A stretch of 64,000 nucleotides of DNA from Undaria pinnatifida (Eukaryota > Sar > Phaeophyceae > Laminariales > Alariaceae), in assembly GCA_012845835.1 (NCBI GenBank), contig JABAKD010000022.1, forward strand, positions 2,242,944 through 2,306,943, in the 5' to 3' direction. Below, in pieces: positions 29,901-36,719 of this stretch. The position numbers and the translations under genes were made by a program. The first letter of the stretch is position 1. Every line of letters starts with the position of its first letter. The notes beneath the pieces were generated by a model. The model saw only the letters and a program-made list of their open reading frames with translations, was not told the DNA's origin and searched no databases.

Positions 29901-32547
29901 TGTAGATCGCCATCTGAAAAACTACACACTCCGTAGTACGCGCGATCGAGATATCACACACAGGTTGCAAAGGTGAGTTTCAGGAAAGAAATTACGCTCA
30001 CAGCTGATGATGTTGTCCACGACCTCGGCTGTCTTCGATCTCTTGGCCGGAGACCGACTCAGCGGGTCCATAAGGAAAGCTTGGTAGTTGAAAGATGCGA
30101 GAGAGTGGGAGAGTGCTGCTGCTGTAGTGCGCAGCGTGCTGGCGGTGGTTGTGGCAGCTGGTGGGCAACAACATCGCAAAAAAAGTGCCGCTATGTCCCG
30201 CACCGCGAAGCACAGCAGCATAGCTGACGTTTTTTTACCAACAGGTACGCATATTGAGGTGTGAAAGAACACACGATACGTACGCGTGAACCACCCCATT
30301 CAGAACAACCTGGCCACCTAGCACGCACCACACAACCAGCAACAACACACATACCCGCATAAAAAAACAATTATTTCTGCTGAAACCCCATCTTACTCGA
30401 TTGACTGGATTGTCGATCGACTGATGCGGAGTGAAACACAGCAGCACAGCAGCTGTGTGAAAAGGGGTGTTGTGCTTGCACCCATGCAGATGCTCAGGAT
30501 CTCAGGCGCCATGTATCATGCTTCGACATCCCCGTTGGTATTAGCCGCTGTAGTGGCCCATGCCCCCAGCGCTCGTCACGGTTGTCGTGGGTTGCAGTCC
30601 ATACACCTCGTCCAAACAAAGGACCCTTACCGAGGTCTCCCATGCTTTCCGGCATATAAGAGTATACCCTCGGATGTATGCATGTATATGCGAGACATAG
30701 CGCCCGCTACGTTCCGCACCGCGAAGCACGGCAGCACAGCTGACATTTTATTACCAACAGGCACACATATTGAGGCGTGAAAGGACACACGATACGTACG
30801 CGTGAACCACTCTATTTAGGGCAACCTGCACGCACCAAGCAAACAGCAACAAACAGCAACAAGAAACAACCCCGCATACAAAAATATGATTTCTGGGTAA
30901 ACCTCATATTCTCGATTGACCGTGGATTGTCGACCGTCGATCGACTGATGCCTGGAACACAGCACAGCAGTTGCTGTGAAAAGGGACGTTGTGCTTGCAC
31001 CCGTGCAGATGTCTAGCAGGATCTTAGGCGCCATGTACCATGCCTCAACATCCCCGTTCGTATTACCCGCTGTAGTGGCCCATGCCCCGAGCCCTCGTCC
31101 CAGTTGTAGCAAGTTGCAGGCTATACGCCTTGTCCAAAAAAACAAAAAAAGGGGTCTCGCCGAGGTCTCCCATGTTTGCTGATATAGCATGGCATCACTA
31201 CATATCATCGCCACGAAACATGGACGGCGTATTTGTGCCGGGTGGGCAAAGCATGTCGTTGATCTCGACCTTGCCGTCGCCCGCACAAGTCCCCACGAGG
31301 TCGCCGCCAGCAGGGCGGCCGGCTCTCCCGGGGGACCAGAGGTCGGAGAGCACGACCCCGAAGAAATCGCGACAAAATACAGTTTTTGCGACGAGCGGTC
31401 TGGGTCAAAACGCTGAGCACGAGGCTAAGAAAAGAGATCTATAACTACATTTACATTCGAAGCATATATTATCAATGATAACATAAATTGTTACATCTGC
31501 TGGCATTTTACACATCAGAACGGCTTGCCTCGATAGTCTCGCTTCAACATGGCACTCCTCCCTCCCTCCCATCGCAACCACAACCCCACCCACCTGGTCA
31601 ATATCGACGAGCACGTTCTCGAACAAGGTAAGGCTCTTCCTCAGGCCGGGCGAGCCGAGGTCGGCGTACGGCACCGTCAGCAGCCCCACCGCGATCGCCA
31701 AGCCACTCAACACGCCCCCCCCGTAGACCCCCAACCCCTTCCACGGAATCGAAACGTTCGACATCGCGCCGCCTCCGAACACGAACGTCACGTTCTGAGA
31801 CTCCTGTAAGAACCGCTCCTGAAACGCGTTGGCCCCCGCGGCGAAGCTATCACGCAGCACCTGCAGCGCCCCCCTCTCCGCCCCCGTTTCCTCTTCTGGG
31901 GGATACTTACCTTTAACATTTCCCCCGCGCCCCACCTTGCCCGCGCGACCTCCCGCGGAGGGCAAGCGAGGCGGCCTCATTCCCTTTTGCCCGCTACTGC
32001 TATCCCTGCCGCTACCGGTACCACTATCACTATCGCTAAGGCTGCCGCCCCCTCCTCCGAATATCGAAAAAAAGCCCGGCGACGAGCCACGTCCGCCGTC
32101 GCCGCCTCTTCTCTTATCCTTGCCGCTCGACGAACTCGGCCCACCCCTCTTTGGCGCCTTCCCCCCCCCCGCCCCCCCGCCCCCGCTCCCGCCCCCACTG
32201 CCGCTGGACTCCCCCTTGTCTTCTTTCGATCCCCGCCCCTCCCCCCCTAACCCGTCGAACCACCCCTGTAGTGCCGTTAACGGTAAGGTGCGGTGAGGAC
32301 CACTACCACCGCCACCGGTAACGATGTGGGGGGAGCGGGTGAGGCGGGGGCGTCTGCCGGTCCGTGAAGCGGGTTTTCTAGAGGACACGAGAGGCGTTCT
32401 TGGTGCCGCCCTGGACGCCGAGGTTGGGGATGCTTGGACGCGCGGACGTCGTTGTCTGAGCGAGCGTAGGAGGGGGTGGGGGCGGGGGCGGGGGCGGGGG
32501 CGGGTTGGAGGGGTCGGGCGGAGAGCAGCGGCGTGGGTGGTGGTCAA
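11659..32547 (-). CDS. ctpA: Plastid-type C-terminal processing peptidase (S41, PDZ-containing), 14 exons
   Basis: The protein is at least 1,005 residues. In order it has a basic, Ser/Arg-rich leader, a Gly/Ser low-complexity stretch, a hydrophobic segment (GGGVLSGLAIAVGLL), the S41 N-terminal motif (LLETAVVSMLRTLDPYTEYQ), a PDZ domain (GVRPGDRITAINGQPVSG), and a peptidase core. The core has LDMRGNPGG, INGGTASAAE with the likely nucleophilic Ser (codon 22,170-22,172) and RTYGKGLVQ with the general-base Lys (codon 20,394-20,396). A 230-residue C-terminal extension follows. Family members trim C-terminal tails, for example of the D1 photosystem II subunit. All 13 introns are GT-AG and every phase agrees. 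Two oddities: a 50-residue Lys/Gln/Gly-rich insert before the PDZ, and 28 instead of the usual 25 residues between Ser and Lys. No ATG fits the first exon, so a 5' exon is missing. Confidence 0.93.
12255..12400. repeat. Degenerate GGTAT/GGTAC tandem repeat
   Basis: This is a run of ATGGT, ACGGT and GGTAT words, opening with the palindrome ATACTTCGAAGTAT at about 12,270. The same palindrome core recurs at about 19,315. It lies between the last two ctpA exons. Confidence 0.7.
12681..12804 (-). CDS. ctpA: ctpA exon: C-terminal extension, part 3
   Basis: 41 codons, FLPESMVLRKQLEKDPQFQV then ALELVQNKDMYSRI. The acceptor is catcag|ATTCCT, completing AGA, and the donor is GCTAAG|gtaacg. Confidence 0.9.
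12946..13055 (+). repeat. (GCCAA) microsatellite, 22 perfect copies
   Basis: There are 22 uninterrupted GCCAA pentamers in the ctpA intron, separated by 24 bases from the donor at 13,079. The long open frames across it on both strands are artefacts. Confidence 0.98.
13080..13273 (-). CDS. ctpA: ctpA exon: C-terminal extension, part 2
   Basis: 64 codons plus two bases; helical, charged, including QLRSLESILEDSNLSHIDRL. The acceptor is cttcag|GGCACG and the donor is CTCCAG|gtactt. The intron next to the donor opens with a GCCAA pentamer array. Confidence 0.9.
13374..13450 (+). repeat. Dispersed ACCGCGGTTGACC repeat, left half of the copy split by the hAT element
   Basis: The sequence is aaccgcggttgaccctttg, then actgacccccccgc, ending aaggcctaaatag at the hAT insertion; the copy continues at 14,982. 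Related copies are at 15,041-15,140 and 29,384-29,470. The reverse complement of its core is the unit of the array at 63.2 kb. Confidence 0.7.
13455..14973 (+). mobile_element. Complete non-autonomous hAT element with 8-bp target duplication
   Basis: The ends are CAGGGTTACTCACGGAG (13,455-13,471) and its exact complement (14,957-14,973). Both flanks carry the perfect 8-bp duplication CTAAATAG (13,447-13,454 and 14,974-14,981), the hallmark of hAT insertion. Both subterminal regions are packed with ACGGAGCGG / CCGCTCCGT repeats in both orientations, the usual transposase-binding arrangement in this superfamily. Inside is only the C-terminal transposase dimerisation domain. It sits in the ctpA intron between the exons at 15,679 and 13,273. 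The perfect duplication suggests a fairly recent insertion, presumably mobilised in trans. Confidence 0.95.
13880..14228 (+). pseudogene. hAT transposase C-terminal fragment
   Basis: The fragment encodes FPILSMLARVYLCIDSTSCQ, then SERDFSGLGFIYNNLRQAMM, then PDRVEMVMFLRSN, the hAT dimerisation signature (SS..SER.FS..G....R..L.P..V....F...N). The stop is at 14,226-14,228. The DDE catalytic core and zinc-finger parts are absent. A tttacag acceptor-like site precedes it at about 13,879, so it may be the last exon of a deleted transposase gene. Confidence 0.9.
15041..15140 (+). repeat. Dispersed ACCGCGGTT repeat, second copy
   Basis: The sequence is accgcggttggaccgcttg, then acagaccgcccc, followed about 50 bases later by aaggccgaaacaggcctt. 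The order of blocks matches the copies at 13,374 and 29,384. Confidence 0.65.
15345..15470 (+). repeat. Dispersed repeat of about 125 bp (copy 1)
   Basis: The blocks TGACTCATGA, CTTGGAAAGATGGGCATCGA, TCGAACTCACAGCTGACG and GTTAGAATAATTT occur here and again in the same order at 34,340-34,460. Shorter pieces are at about 5,790, 16,195 and 21,135. Confidence 0.8.
15679..15813 (-). CDS. ctpA: ctpA exon: C-terminal extension, part 1
   Basis: 45 codons, IQGAYFDFAGQWTQTHTFKG and onwards, resembling the 'G..F.FA..Y' segment that follows the core in long CtpA proteins. The acceptor is tctcag|ATTCAA and the donor is AAAGAG|gtgaca. Confidence 0.9.
17128..17175 (+). repeat. (CCCT) microsatellite
   Basis: A run of CTCC tetramers in the ctpA intron; no coding meaning. 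Confidence 0.95.
17310..17399 (-). CDS. ctpA: ctpA exon: GRVVFDGGGVEADV motif
   Basis: 30 codons, with the 'GR.V.DGGGI.PD' motif typical of S41A proteins after the core. The acceptor is ttttag|CACGGC, the donor is CTGCAG|gtgaat, and both ends are phase 0. Confidence 0.94.
18035..18140 (-). repeat. Dispersed repeat, inverted relative to 3,500-3,605
   Basis: CCATGGGATTTTTCATCC, TTGGGAGGATCATGTCTTAA and AGCTCCCAAATTGAGG are reverse complements of blocks at 3.5 kb. Confidence 0.75.
18960..19335 (+). repeat. GATCTATA-rich satellite-like block
   Basis: There are many copies of TGATCTATA, TGATCTACA and AGATCT, most regular at 19,196-19,310 with a period of about 9-10 bases. It ends at the palindrome TATACTTCGAAGTATATA. 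It lies in the ctpA intron. Confidence 0.85.
19532..19670 (-). CDS. ctpA: ctpA exon: after the catalytic core
   Basis: YTPSGRCIQSV spans the previous junction (AG|G), matching the family's 'YTPSGR.IQ'. A Gly-rich loop and ELERKEFVTQ follow. The acceptor is ggccag|GTGCAT and the donor is ACGCAG|gtaaat. Confidence 0.93.
19800..19960 (+). repeat. ATT-rich low-complexity tract
   Basis: An imperfect TTATTATTA / TGATTATGATTA run in the ctpA intron, with no other content. Confidence 0.9.
20042..20250 (+). repeat. Tandem duplication of about 100 bp
   Basis: The words GATGAAAGGACA / GGTGAAAGGACA, CTAAACCATGCATCCAACCT / CTAAACAATGCATCCAACCT and CATGGGCCT..CATTGCATTGTACTAC occur twice in the same order, next to the exon at 20,311. 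Confidence 0.8.
20311..20447 (-). CDS. ctpA: ctpA exon: catalytic lysine
   Basis: The exon encodes DLDAGVIVGVGDGRTYGKGL then VQNVAELPYNNALKYTVAKY. The GKGLVQ lysine is the catalytic base. VGDGRT has three residues more than the usual VG(E/H)RT spacing. The acceptor is gtgtag|GACCTG and the donor is GGCAG|gtgagg. Confidence 0.95.
20448..21900 (+). repeat. Degenerate tandem array, some units including the edge of the catalytic-lysine exon
   Basis: Units of about 130-240 bp share GCAACAAGGATACA, GGGATCACGCAT, CATATCTCCATTTCA and AGGGCAGACAGATCCC. At least two units (20,588-20,620 and 20,820-20,850) also contain a copy of the exon start plus acceptor, written on the plus strand as GATCACACCCGCATCCAGGT then CCTACAC. 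The true exon edge at 20,425-20,453 is the outermost unit. About seven units can be recognised. Confidence 0.75.
22140..22342 (-). CDS. ctpA: ctpA exon: catalytic serine
   Basis: 67 codons. VVLINGGTASAAEIVSGAVQ carries the nucleophile. The acceptor is aaacag|GTGGCC, completing the Gly codon from the previous exon, and the donor is GTCCAG|gttagc. Confidence 0.96.
23485..24672 (-). repeat. Tandem array of about 15 copies of the adjacent exon end and splice donor
   Basis: Each unit of 50-65 bp reads on the plus strand like (A/G)CTCACCGG.TTCCCC, then CATGTCCAAGAT.ACGCC, then CCTAAGACCACCC. That is the reverse complement of the ctpA exon end (GGLRGVILDMRGNP) plus its gtgag donor at 24,673-24,723. 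Clear units start near 23,541, 23,765, 23,890, 23,950, 24,010, 24,072, 24,140, 24,215, 24,275, 24,345, 24,395, 24,450, 24,515 and 24,590. The copy at 23,541-23,592 is nearly intact. Units near 24,140-24,395 form a two-unit higher-order repeat. Confidence 0.9.
24680..24890 (-). CDS. ctpA: ctpA exon: peptidase core with LDMRGNPG
   Basis: 70 codons plus one base. VGYLELSGFSQGAAKELRQA matches the IGYI.I..F family strand, and GVILDMRGNPG is the conserved LDLR.NPGG loop. The acceptor is cttcag|GAAGTA and the donor is AATCCTG|gtgagc. Both edges are tandemly repeated in the flanking introns. Confidence 0.95.
24891..25375 (-). repeat. Tandem array of about 8 copies of the adjacent acceptor and exon start
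   Basis: Units of 45-60 bp read TTACTTCCTGAAGGGTGTAG, then TAGGCATTTTGGTGGGG. The first 10 bases are the start of the ctpA exon at 24,890 plus its acceptor (GTTACTTC|CTGAAGTGTAG). Copies are near 24,940, 24,985, 25,100, 25,145, 25,199, 25,248, 25,295 and 25,340. Confidence 0.88.
25449..25529 (-). CDS. ctpA: ctpA exon: end of PDZ domain
   Basis: 27 codons, ARDLLRGEPESTVSISFIRD then GGNPKEQ, the usual 'G.PGT.V.L.I.R.G' strand of CtpA PDZ domains. The acceptor is cgacag|GCGCGC and the donor is GAGCAG|gtatgg; both ends are phase 0. Confidence 0.93.
25560..25960 (+). repeat. ACACA-rich and CCCATCC low-complexity intron
   Basis: The first half is CAACACATACAAC words. The second half is an imperfect (CCCAT) run that leads directly into the donor of the exon at 25,964 (cccatcccac|ctt). 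Confidence 0.85.
25964..26262 (-). CDS. ctpA: ctpA exon: low-complexity insert and PDZ core
   Basis: The first 57 codons are Pro/Thr/Gln/Lys/Gly rich. The remainder is the PDZ core (ESITVVSAFEGYAFDAGVRP, GDRITAINGQPVSG). The acceptor is atgcag|AACCAC and the donor is GATAAG|gtggga. Confidence 0.92.
26285..26900 (+). repeat. AAGGGT/AGGGGA low-complexity block
   Basis: A purine-rich intron of GGTAAGGGTAAGG and GGGGAAGGGG words with a period near 6. Long open frames on both strands here are composition artefacts. Confidence 0.95.
27300..27900 (+). repeat. CCA/CAC-rich low-complexity intron
   Basis: Imperfect ACCACCACC and CATCACCACC runs adjoin the exon at 27,935. They have no other content. 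Confidence 0.95.
27935..28049 (-). CDS. ctpA: ctpA exon: start of PDZ region
   Basis: The exon encodes NNQAAADLKESVSGRYGGVG followed by LVISGGKQQKKQ. The acceptor is gtccag|AATAAT and the donor is GACCCG|gtgagt, leaving one base that completes GAA in the next exon. Confidence 0.9.
28080..28275 (+). repeat. Tandem GTCATTACGGA repeat
   Basis: Four units of about 45 bp carry CGTCATTGCG / CGTCATTACGG / CGTTACGGAGG followed by G-rich sequence. This array does not copy the neighbouring exon. Confidence 0.75.
28680..28907 (-). repeat. Two extra copies of the exon end and donor of the exon at 28,908
   Basis: The true edge reads (plus strand) GAGGGATCACCTGATATTCT, then GTGTAAGGGTCCAGCGT. Copies at about 28,795-28,835 (AGGGGTCACCTGATGCTCTG, CGCAAGGTCGAGCGT) and 28,704-28,745 (AAGGGGTAACCTGATACTCC, GCGAAGGGGTCGAACGT) follow with a period of about 95-110 bp. 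TATCTCGCTATCTCGTG words lie between units. Confidence 0.85.
28908..28997 (-). CDS. ctpA: ctpA exon: S41 N-terminal motif
   Basis: 30 codons, GYVEEVNPERLLETAVVSML through DPYTEYQ. The acceptor is gaacag|GGATAC, the donor is TATCAG|gtgatc, and both ends are phase 0. The preceding intron is about 2.6 kb. Confidence 0.93.
29384..29470 (+). repeat. Dispersed ACCGCGGTT repeat, third copy
   Basis: The sequence is gaccgcggtttgacccctac, then accgaccgccccc, then taggccaaagaggcctt, matching the block order at 15,041. Confidence 0.65.
30186..31200 (+). repeat. Tandem duplication of a roughly 520-bp unit
   Basis: Unit 1 (about 30,190-30,709) and unit 2 (about 30,710-31,200) share CCGCACCGCGAAGCAC, ACACGATACGTACGCGTGAA, GCGCCATGTA(T/C)CATGC, CATCCCCGTT and GTAGTGGCCCATGCCCC in the same order. 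It lies in the largest ctpA intron, and no coding frame is conserved between the units. Confidence 0.85.
31594..32547 (-). CDS. ctpA: ctpA exon: leader, low-complexity stretch and membrane segment
   Basis: The open frame begins with a non-ATG codon, so the exon probably starts at an acceptor a few bases further out. The sequence is Arg/Pro/Ser rich, then LPLTALQGWFDGLGG, a Gly/Ser/Lys stretch, a hydrophobic segment and FENVLVDIDQ. The donor is GACCAG|gtgggt. Confidence 0.85.
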
Positions 32548-32929
32548 CTTTTTACTATAGGCAGCTGGTCGAAATATGAATATAAGATATGGGTCTCTAG
32601 TCCAGCATAAGTCAGTACTAACATATGTTCAGGTGGTACGAGTATAAATATGTCTACAAACAGCTGTGCACCTCAGTACCACATATAGCCCTGGGTAGAG
32701 GTCAATAACAGTGCTTAGCCTTGAACGTGTAACAGAAGGAGCTGTGGGCTGGTTGACGATAGTAATAATACGTCGCCGACTACTTTTTAGTTGGCTATAT
32801 ACAACGTAGGAGCTTGTGGAAAGTCGGCTAGTTGGCCTACTTTGCCACCCAACTAATAACTAGCCGTGAAGACTATATAACCAACTCACACATGGCCAAG
32901 GTATACTTCGAATTATACCTGGCATGTAC

Positions 32930-33370
32930 GAAAGAGTACGTGCAGCACAGCACGCAGCACAGCAGAGCACGGCACAGCACCGCACATTGCCGCACCACAC
33001 GGCAGGGCACGGCATCGCACAGCGCCGCACAGCACTGCGCTGCTAAGCTGGGCTGGGCTGATTACCCAAGCTGAGCTCAGCTGCGACCTGGTATGATCAT
33101 ACTTCGTTTTGAACTACCACAAACAAAAAAAACGAAGAAGATGAAGAGTTAAGAAAAAACGAAAAAGAAACAAGCGCGAGTTGGCGGCAACCGAATTTGA
33201 AGGAAACAGTTGAAAAATAAAGAAACTACCGGTATTCAACTTCCGCAAAAAACGAAGAAAAAAAATCAAGATAGAGAGCATTGAAAAAAAAAAGGCAGAA
33301 ACCATACTTGAAGGAATTAGTTGACAAATCAAGAAACAGAAAAAACGGAAAACAAAACAAAGGTCACGGA
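32930..33370. repeat. CAGCA-type and adenine-rich low-complexity blocks
   Basis: 32,940-33,060 is a run of GCACAGCAC / GCACGGCAC words. 33,110-33,350 is A-rich, with a duplicated GAAGGAA.(C/T)AGTTGA.AAAT phrase. Confidence 0.8.
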
Positions 33371-33832
33371 AGAAACCAAAGAAAAGCTGGACCGTTCCGT
33401 GAGTGATGGAAGGAGGTGGTGTTCAAGTCGGAGGTCTGCGAGGCCAGGTACGTACCAGGGCATTTCGTAGTATTGGGGCCTAAAAACTCGTCACATTCCA
33501 CCAAGCACGATCACCAAAAACTGTCAAAAGCGTCACGCGATTGGCTCTGATTGGATGAGTAAAGTTTGACACGTACGGTTCAAAGATGTCGGGAGAGAGC
33601 ACTTTCATCCCTTGATAGACGTCGTCAAGACAATTACTTGCCTTGACAGACAGCCTTGACAGCAAAAACAGGGGACGCGATCGAAAAATCCCCGTTTTTT
33701 TATAAACGCCTGACCATATTATTGAAAATTCTGTTTTGTGCAGAGAAAAATGCAGTCTTGATTTTTTTTTTAATGCGTTCAAATCTGCAGCAGTAGTACA
33801 TATCGCAATTGAGCTACCCACATCTGCAGCAC

Positions 33833-33887
33833 AAGCGCAGGGAGGAGGAAGTAGGGCAGTACATAGCAGCAATAGTAGCGTACGCAT
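33833..33887 (-). CDS. Candidate signal-peptide exon for ctpA
   Basis: An ATG at 33,887 opens MRTLLLLLCTALLPPPCACA followed by AD: a short basic start, a leucine-rich core and a small-residue cleavage site. Algae with secondary plastids need such a signal peptide ahead of the transit peptide, and the ctpA leader exon lacks an ATG. The join is not demonstrated, because several GT donors are possible and phase cannot be fixed. It may be a chance hydrophobic frame. Confidence 0.25.
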
Positions 33888-34339
33888 GGAGACATTGATA
33901 ACAGACAAGAGACGGCCATGAAACGTTTAGTTCCACGTGTTTTGTACAGGTTCTCCCTGACATTAGAAGAAAAAAAAACTCAAAAGCGAACAAGCAGCAG
34001 CAATAACACATTCGAAGTAGTGGGCACACATGCGGTCCTGCCGCAGGGTGATCCGGTGCTGGCAAGTCTTGCGCTTCCCTTTGAGAGCGCCGGCAGGCTT
34101 GCCGCGATCTAGAGTTGCATCAAAGAAACTGCGCAGAACATCGGTGGAAGACGGGAGAGAACGTTTCTCCAGCTCCAGAAAGAAAAGCATCCACGTTGGT
34201 CTGTTGCTGGTGCCAACCGCTGACTGCTGACTGCTGGCTGCCGGATCCTCATGTCCGGTGCGGCCTATTGCTGCGGCCGGTGCGGCTGTGGTGCTGCTCG
34301 GCATGGCAGCACGCAGCACCCAACTAACAAATAGCAAAA

Positions 34340-34460
34340 AACATGTCTGACTCATGAAACTTACTAAAAACGGGAGATCGATGTAGTACGCATCTTGCAA
34401 AGATGAGTATCGGCCCTAAATTCGTCGAACTAACAACTGACGTCGTTAGAATAATTTCAT
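34340..34460 (+). repeat. Dispersed repeat of about 125 bp (copy 2)
   Basis: The blocks CTGACTCATGAAACTTAC, CTTGCAAAGATGAGTATCGG, TCGTCGAACTAACAACTGAC and GTTAGAATAATTTCATAAAA match 15,345-15,470 in order. Confidence 0.8.
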
Positions 34461-35269
34461 AAAATAACAAAATAGGGGTTTCCGTACAGATAATGAGGCG
34501 GTTCTCTATTGGAGATAGGAGTCATATGTCTAAAGGCATGGAGATTTGCCTTGACAGACAGAGCACAGACAGACAGCTTGACCGTCTCCCGACATATTTA
34601 CGTACGGTAATGTGATGGCAGCTGGGTTCTTCATATCTACACCACCAAGCCCCTTATACTTACGCCAAGAGCGGTTCGTCTGTTTGACCGCTGCGGCAAT
34701 GCAGCAGCAGCAGCGCAGCAGCAGCCCTCGAGGTCAGTAGTACGAGTTACGAGTAGCGCCATGTCGCGCGCTCACAAAATGCTGGATGTAATCATGAGGC
34801 GTTGCCTGACGACTCCGAGGCCGGGAACAATTATCATTTTGTAGTAGCAGCTGGGCCGCAGAGGCAGATGCTTTCATCGGGACGACGACGTAGCACGTCG
34901 TGCGCGCGCATCAACGTTCGGCCTCATGGCAGGCTGGTTTCGGCCCCTTTCGTTAAAATCTCAAACGCAACAACGAACTGAGTTGATCTCAAAAATACCT
35001 GCGATAGCTCTTGACAAAAGCATTCGAAGTGGTCTGTTTACACGGCGTGGTTCCAACTGTATCGCTCGCAGTGGCGCCGCAGCAGAGGGCACTCCGTGGA
35101 GCAAACATGGTGCAAATATCGATGGCCGACCTTGACCCGCATCGAAAATGTCTGCCCAAGCCTTGGAAATTTCCATCGTTCTTTTTCGTTTGTTTTCCCC
35201 CTCCTATTGAAAAATTGCCATGTACCAACCGAGCCCGCTCACGAAAAAGACAAAAGACAATTACGTTTG

Positions 35270-36075
35270 TTTTGTCAAGAAGGCGCGACTAAGTCTTAGG
35301 CGTTTCGCTAAAACTGCAAACGACATGGAGACTCAAGAGATTTACAAGCACTATTCTCGGATAAAAAAATCTGATGAAAAAAATGAAGAACTCAGAGCTT
35401 ATACGCCCTTTTTCCCCTTTTTTCTAGCGCCTACCCCAAACGGTGACGAATTCTCCATGTCCGCACTTTTTCGGGTGCGAGCGCATAGTGCTTCACAATG
35501 TTCGCGAAAACCGCAAGCTTGCTGCAGCCATCGTATTATAATTATTAGTACATACAAATCGCACACGTATCAAATCGTGGGTTTCGGAGCAAATTCTCGA
35601 TTGTTTGATGATGCTGGCTGGCAACTTTGACTTCGCGAAATCACCTCGAAAGTAATTTCTGGCTGCCTACGACCGCTGCCTGCTGCATCCAACGTCCTCA
35701 CGCACCTCATAGTGAGCATGTCTCAGCTTGGCGGGATGCGGTTTCTTGCGAGATTATGTAGCTGTCAAGTGAAGTGTCAAGTGAAGCGCAAGCGTTCAAT
35801 TGGGGGTTGTTTTTTTTGTCTCAAGTTAGTGTCTACTGAAGTTCAACGATTTTAGACCACTGCAGCACCCAGAGTCGAGGTGTACACCTCCGTTGAAAAA
35901 GTGTGGACAGCCAATCTGCATAGAACCACGAGCTGCTGTAGATGCAACACTATCGCAAAGACCCGTGTCTGCCGGGGCACCCTGTGGTTGGAGGGCGGAA
36001 TGCGGCGTGTTACAGATGCGGCGTAATTGGCTGCACTAAACAATATCTAGAACCGGAAACCCGGGGACGGGGGGT
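35270..36075 (+). repeat. Dispersed element of about 800 bp, inverted copy at 41,155-41,960
   Basis: Long blocks match the reverse complement of 41,155-41,960, including GATGCTGGCTGGCAACTTTG, CGTCCTCACGCACCTCATAG, AATTGGCTGCACTAAA and CCGGAAACCCGGGG at the right end. A short CYRCG..GC knuckle-like frame sits at its right end. I see no terminal repeats or transposase, so the class is unknown. Confidence 0.82.
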
Positions 36076-36719
36076 TAGAGATAAAGGCAACCCATGGTCA
36101 CTGCTCTTCGCTCCGGACAAGGCCACATGGGTGTAGGTGACAGCGCTGAAGAGTTCATATCGATCCATGCCCTAGGGCGTGAGGGGTTGCTTGTGTTGTC
36201 CTGTGTACCTTCCGTCACATCCTCTCTGGAATTCTGTTTTTCGCCCGTTGAGAGACGAAAGAGTTATTGTCTCAGTTTTCTACACACCAGCCGCCAAATG
36301 TGTTTTCAACAGAAAAGCCTGATCGGCGCCCGCCACAAATCACCGACTGTAGAGTGAGCGCTGTACACCAAGGGGGGGTCGGAGGGCTAACAAGCTCGCC
36401 ACATTCAGAGTTCACGACGCTGTCGTTGATTTCGTCGAACGAAGTGTGTGGAGAACACGAAATTACGCCGCGTCTAATCCAAGATTTGCTTGAGAATTTC
36501 TCGAGCAGATGTTGTCCAAGATCGCCGCGAGAAATCCTTTTTTTCCCGGAATTCTGGAAAGTTTCGAAAAACAAAATCTACAAAATTGGACTCATAGGCG
36601 ACCGTCCAGGCACAGTTTGGCTGGGTTCAAACTTTTGGCCCTCCATTGTCACCGGTCTACTACGAGCGTCCACAATAATAAAAAAAAAACATGCCGCGTC
36701 TTGTAACGCCTGTCACGCC

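Noticed and set aside
30816-31420. Possible extra ctpA exons between 31,594 and 28,997
   Set aside because: DIDQ joins GYVEEVNPERLL directly in phase, as in other family members, so no extra exon is needed; the interval is duplicated intron.
31829-32296. Plus-strand frame of 155 codons opposite the ctpA leader
   Set aside because: It is the antisense of a GC-rich, low-complexity coding exon; the translation is Pro/Leu-rich with no domain.
31405-32547. Reading the whole 380-codon frame as one exon
   Set aside because: After FENVLVDIDQ the frame runs into low-similarity sequence, while a gtgggt donor at that point joins in phase to the S41 motif at 28,997.
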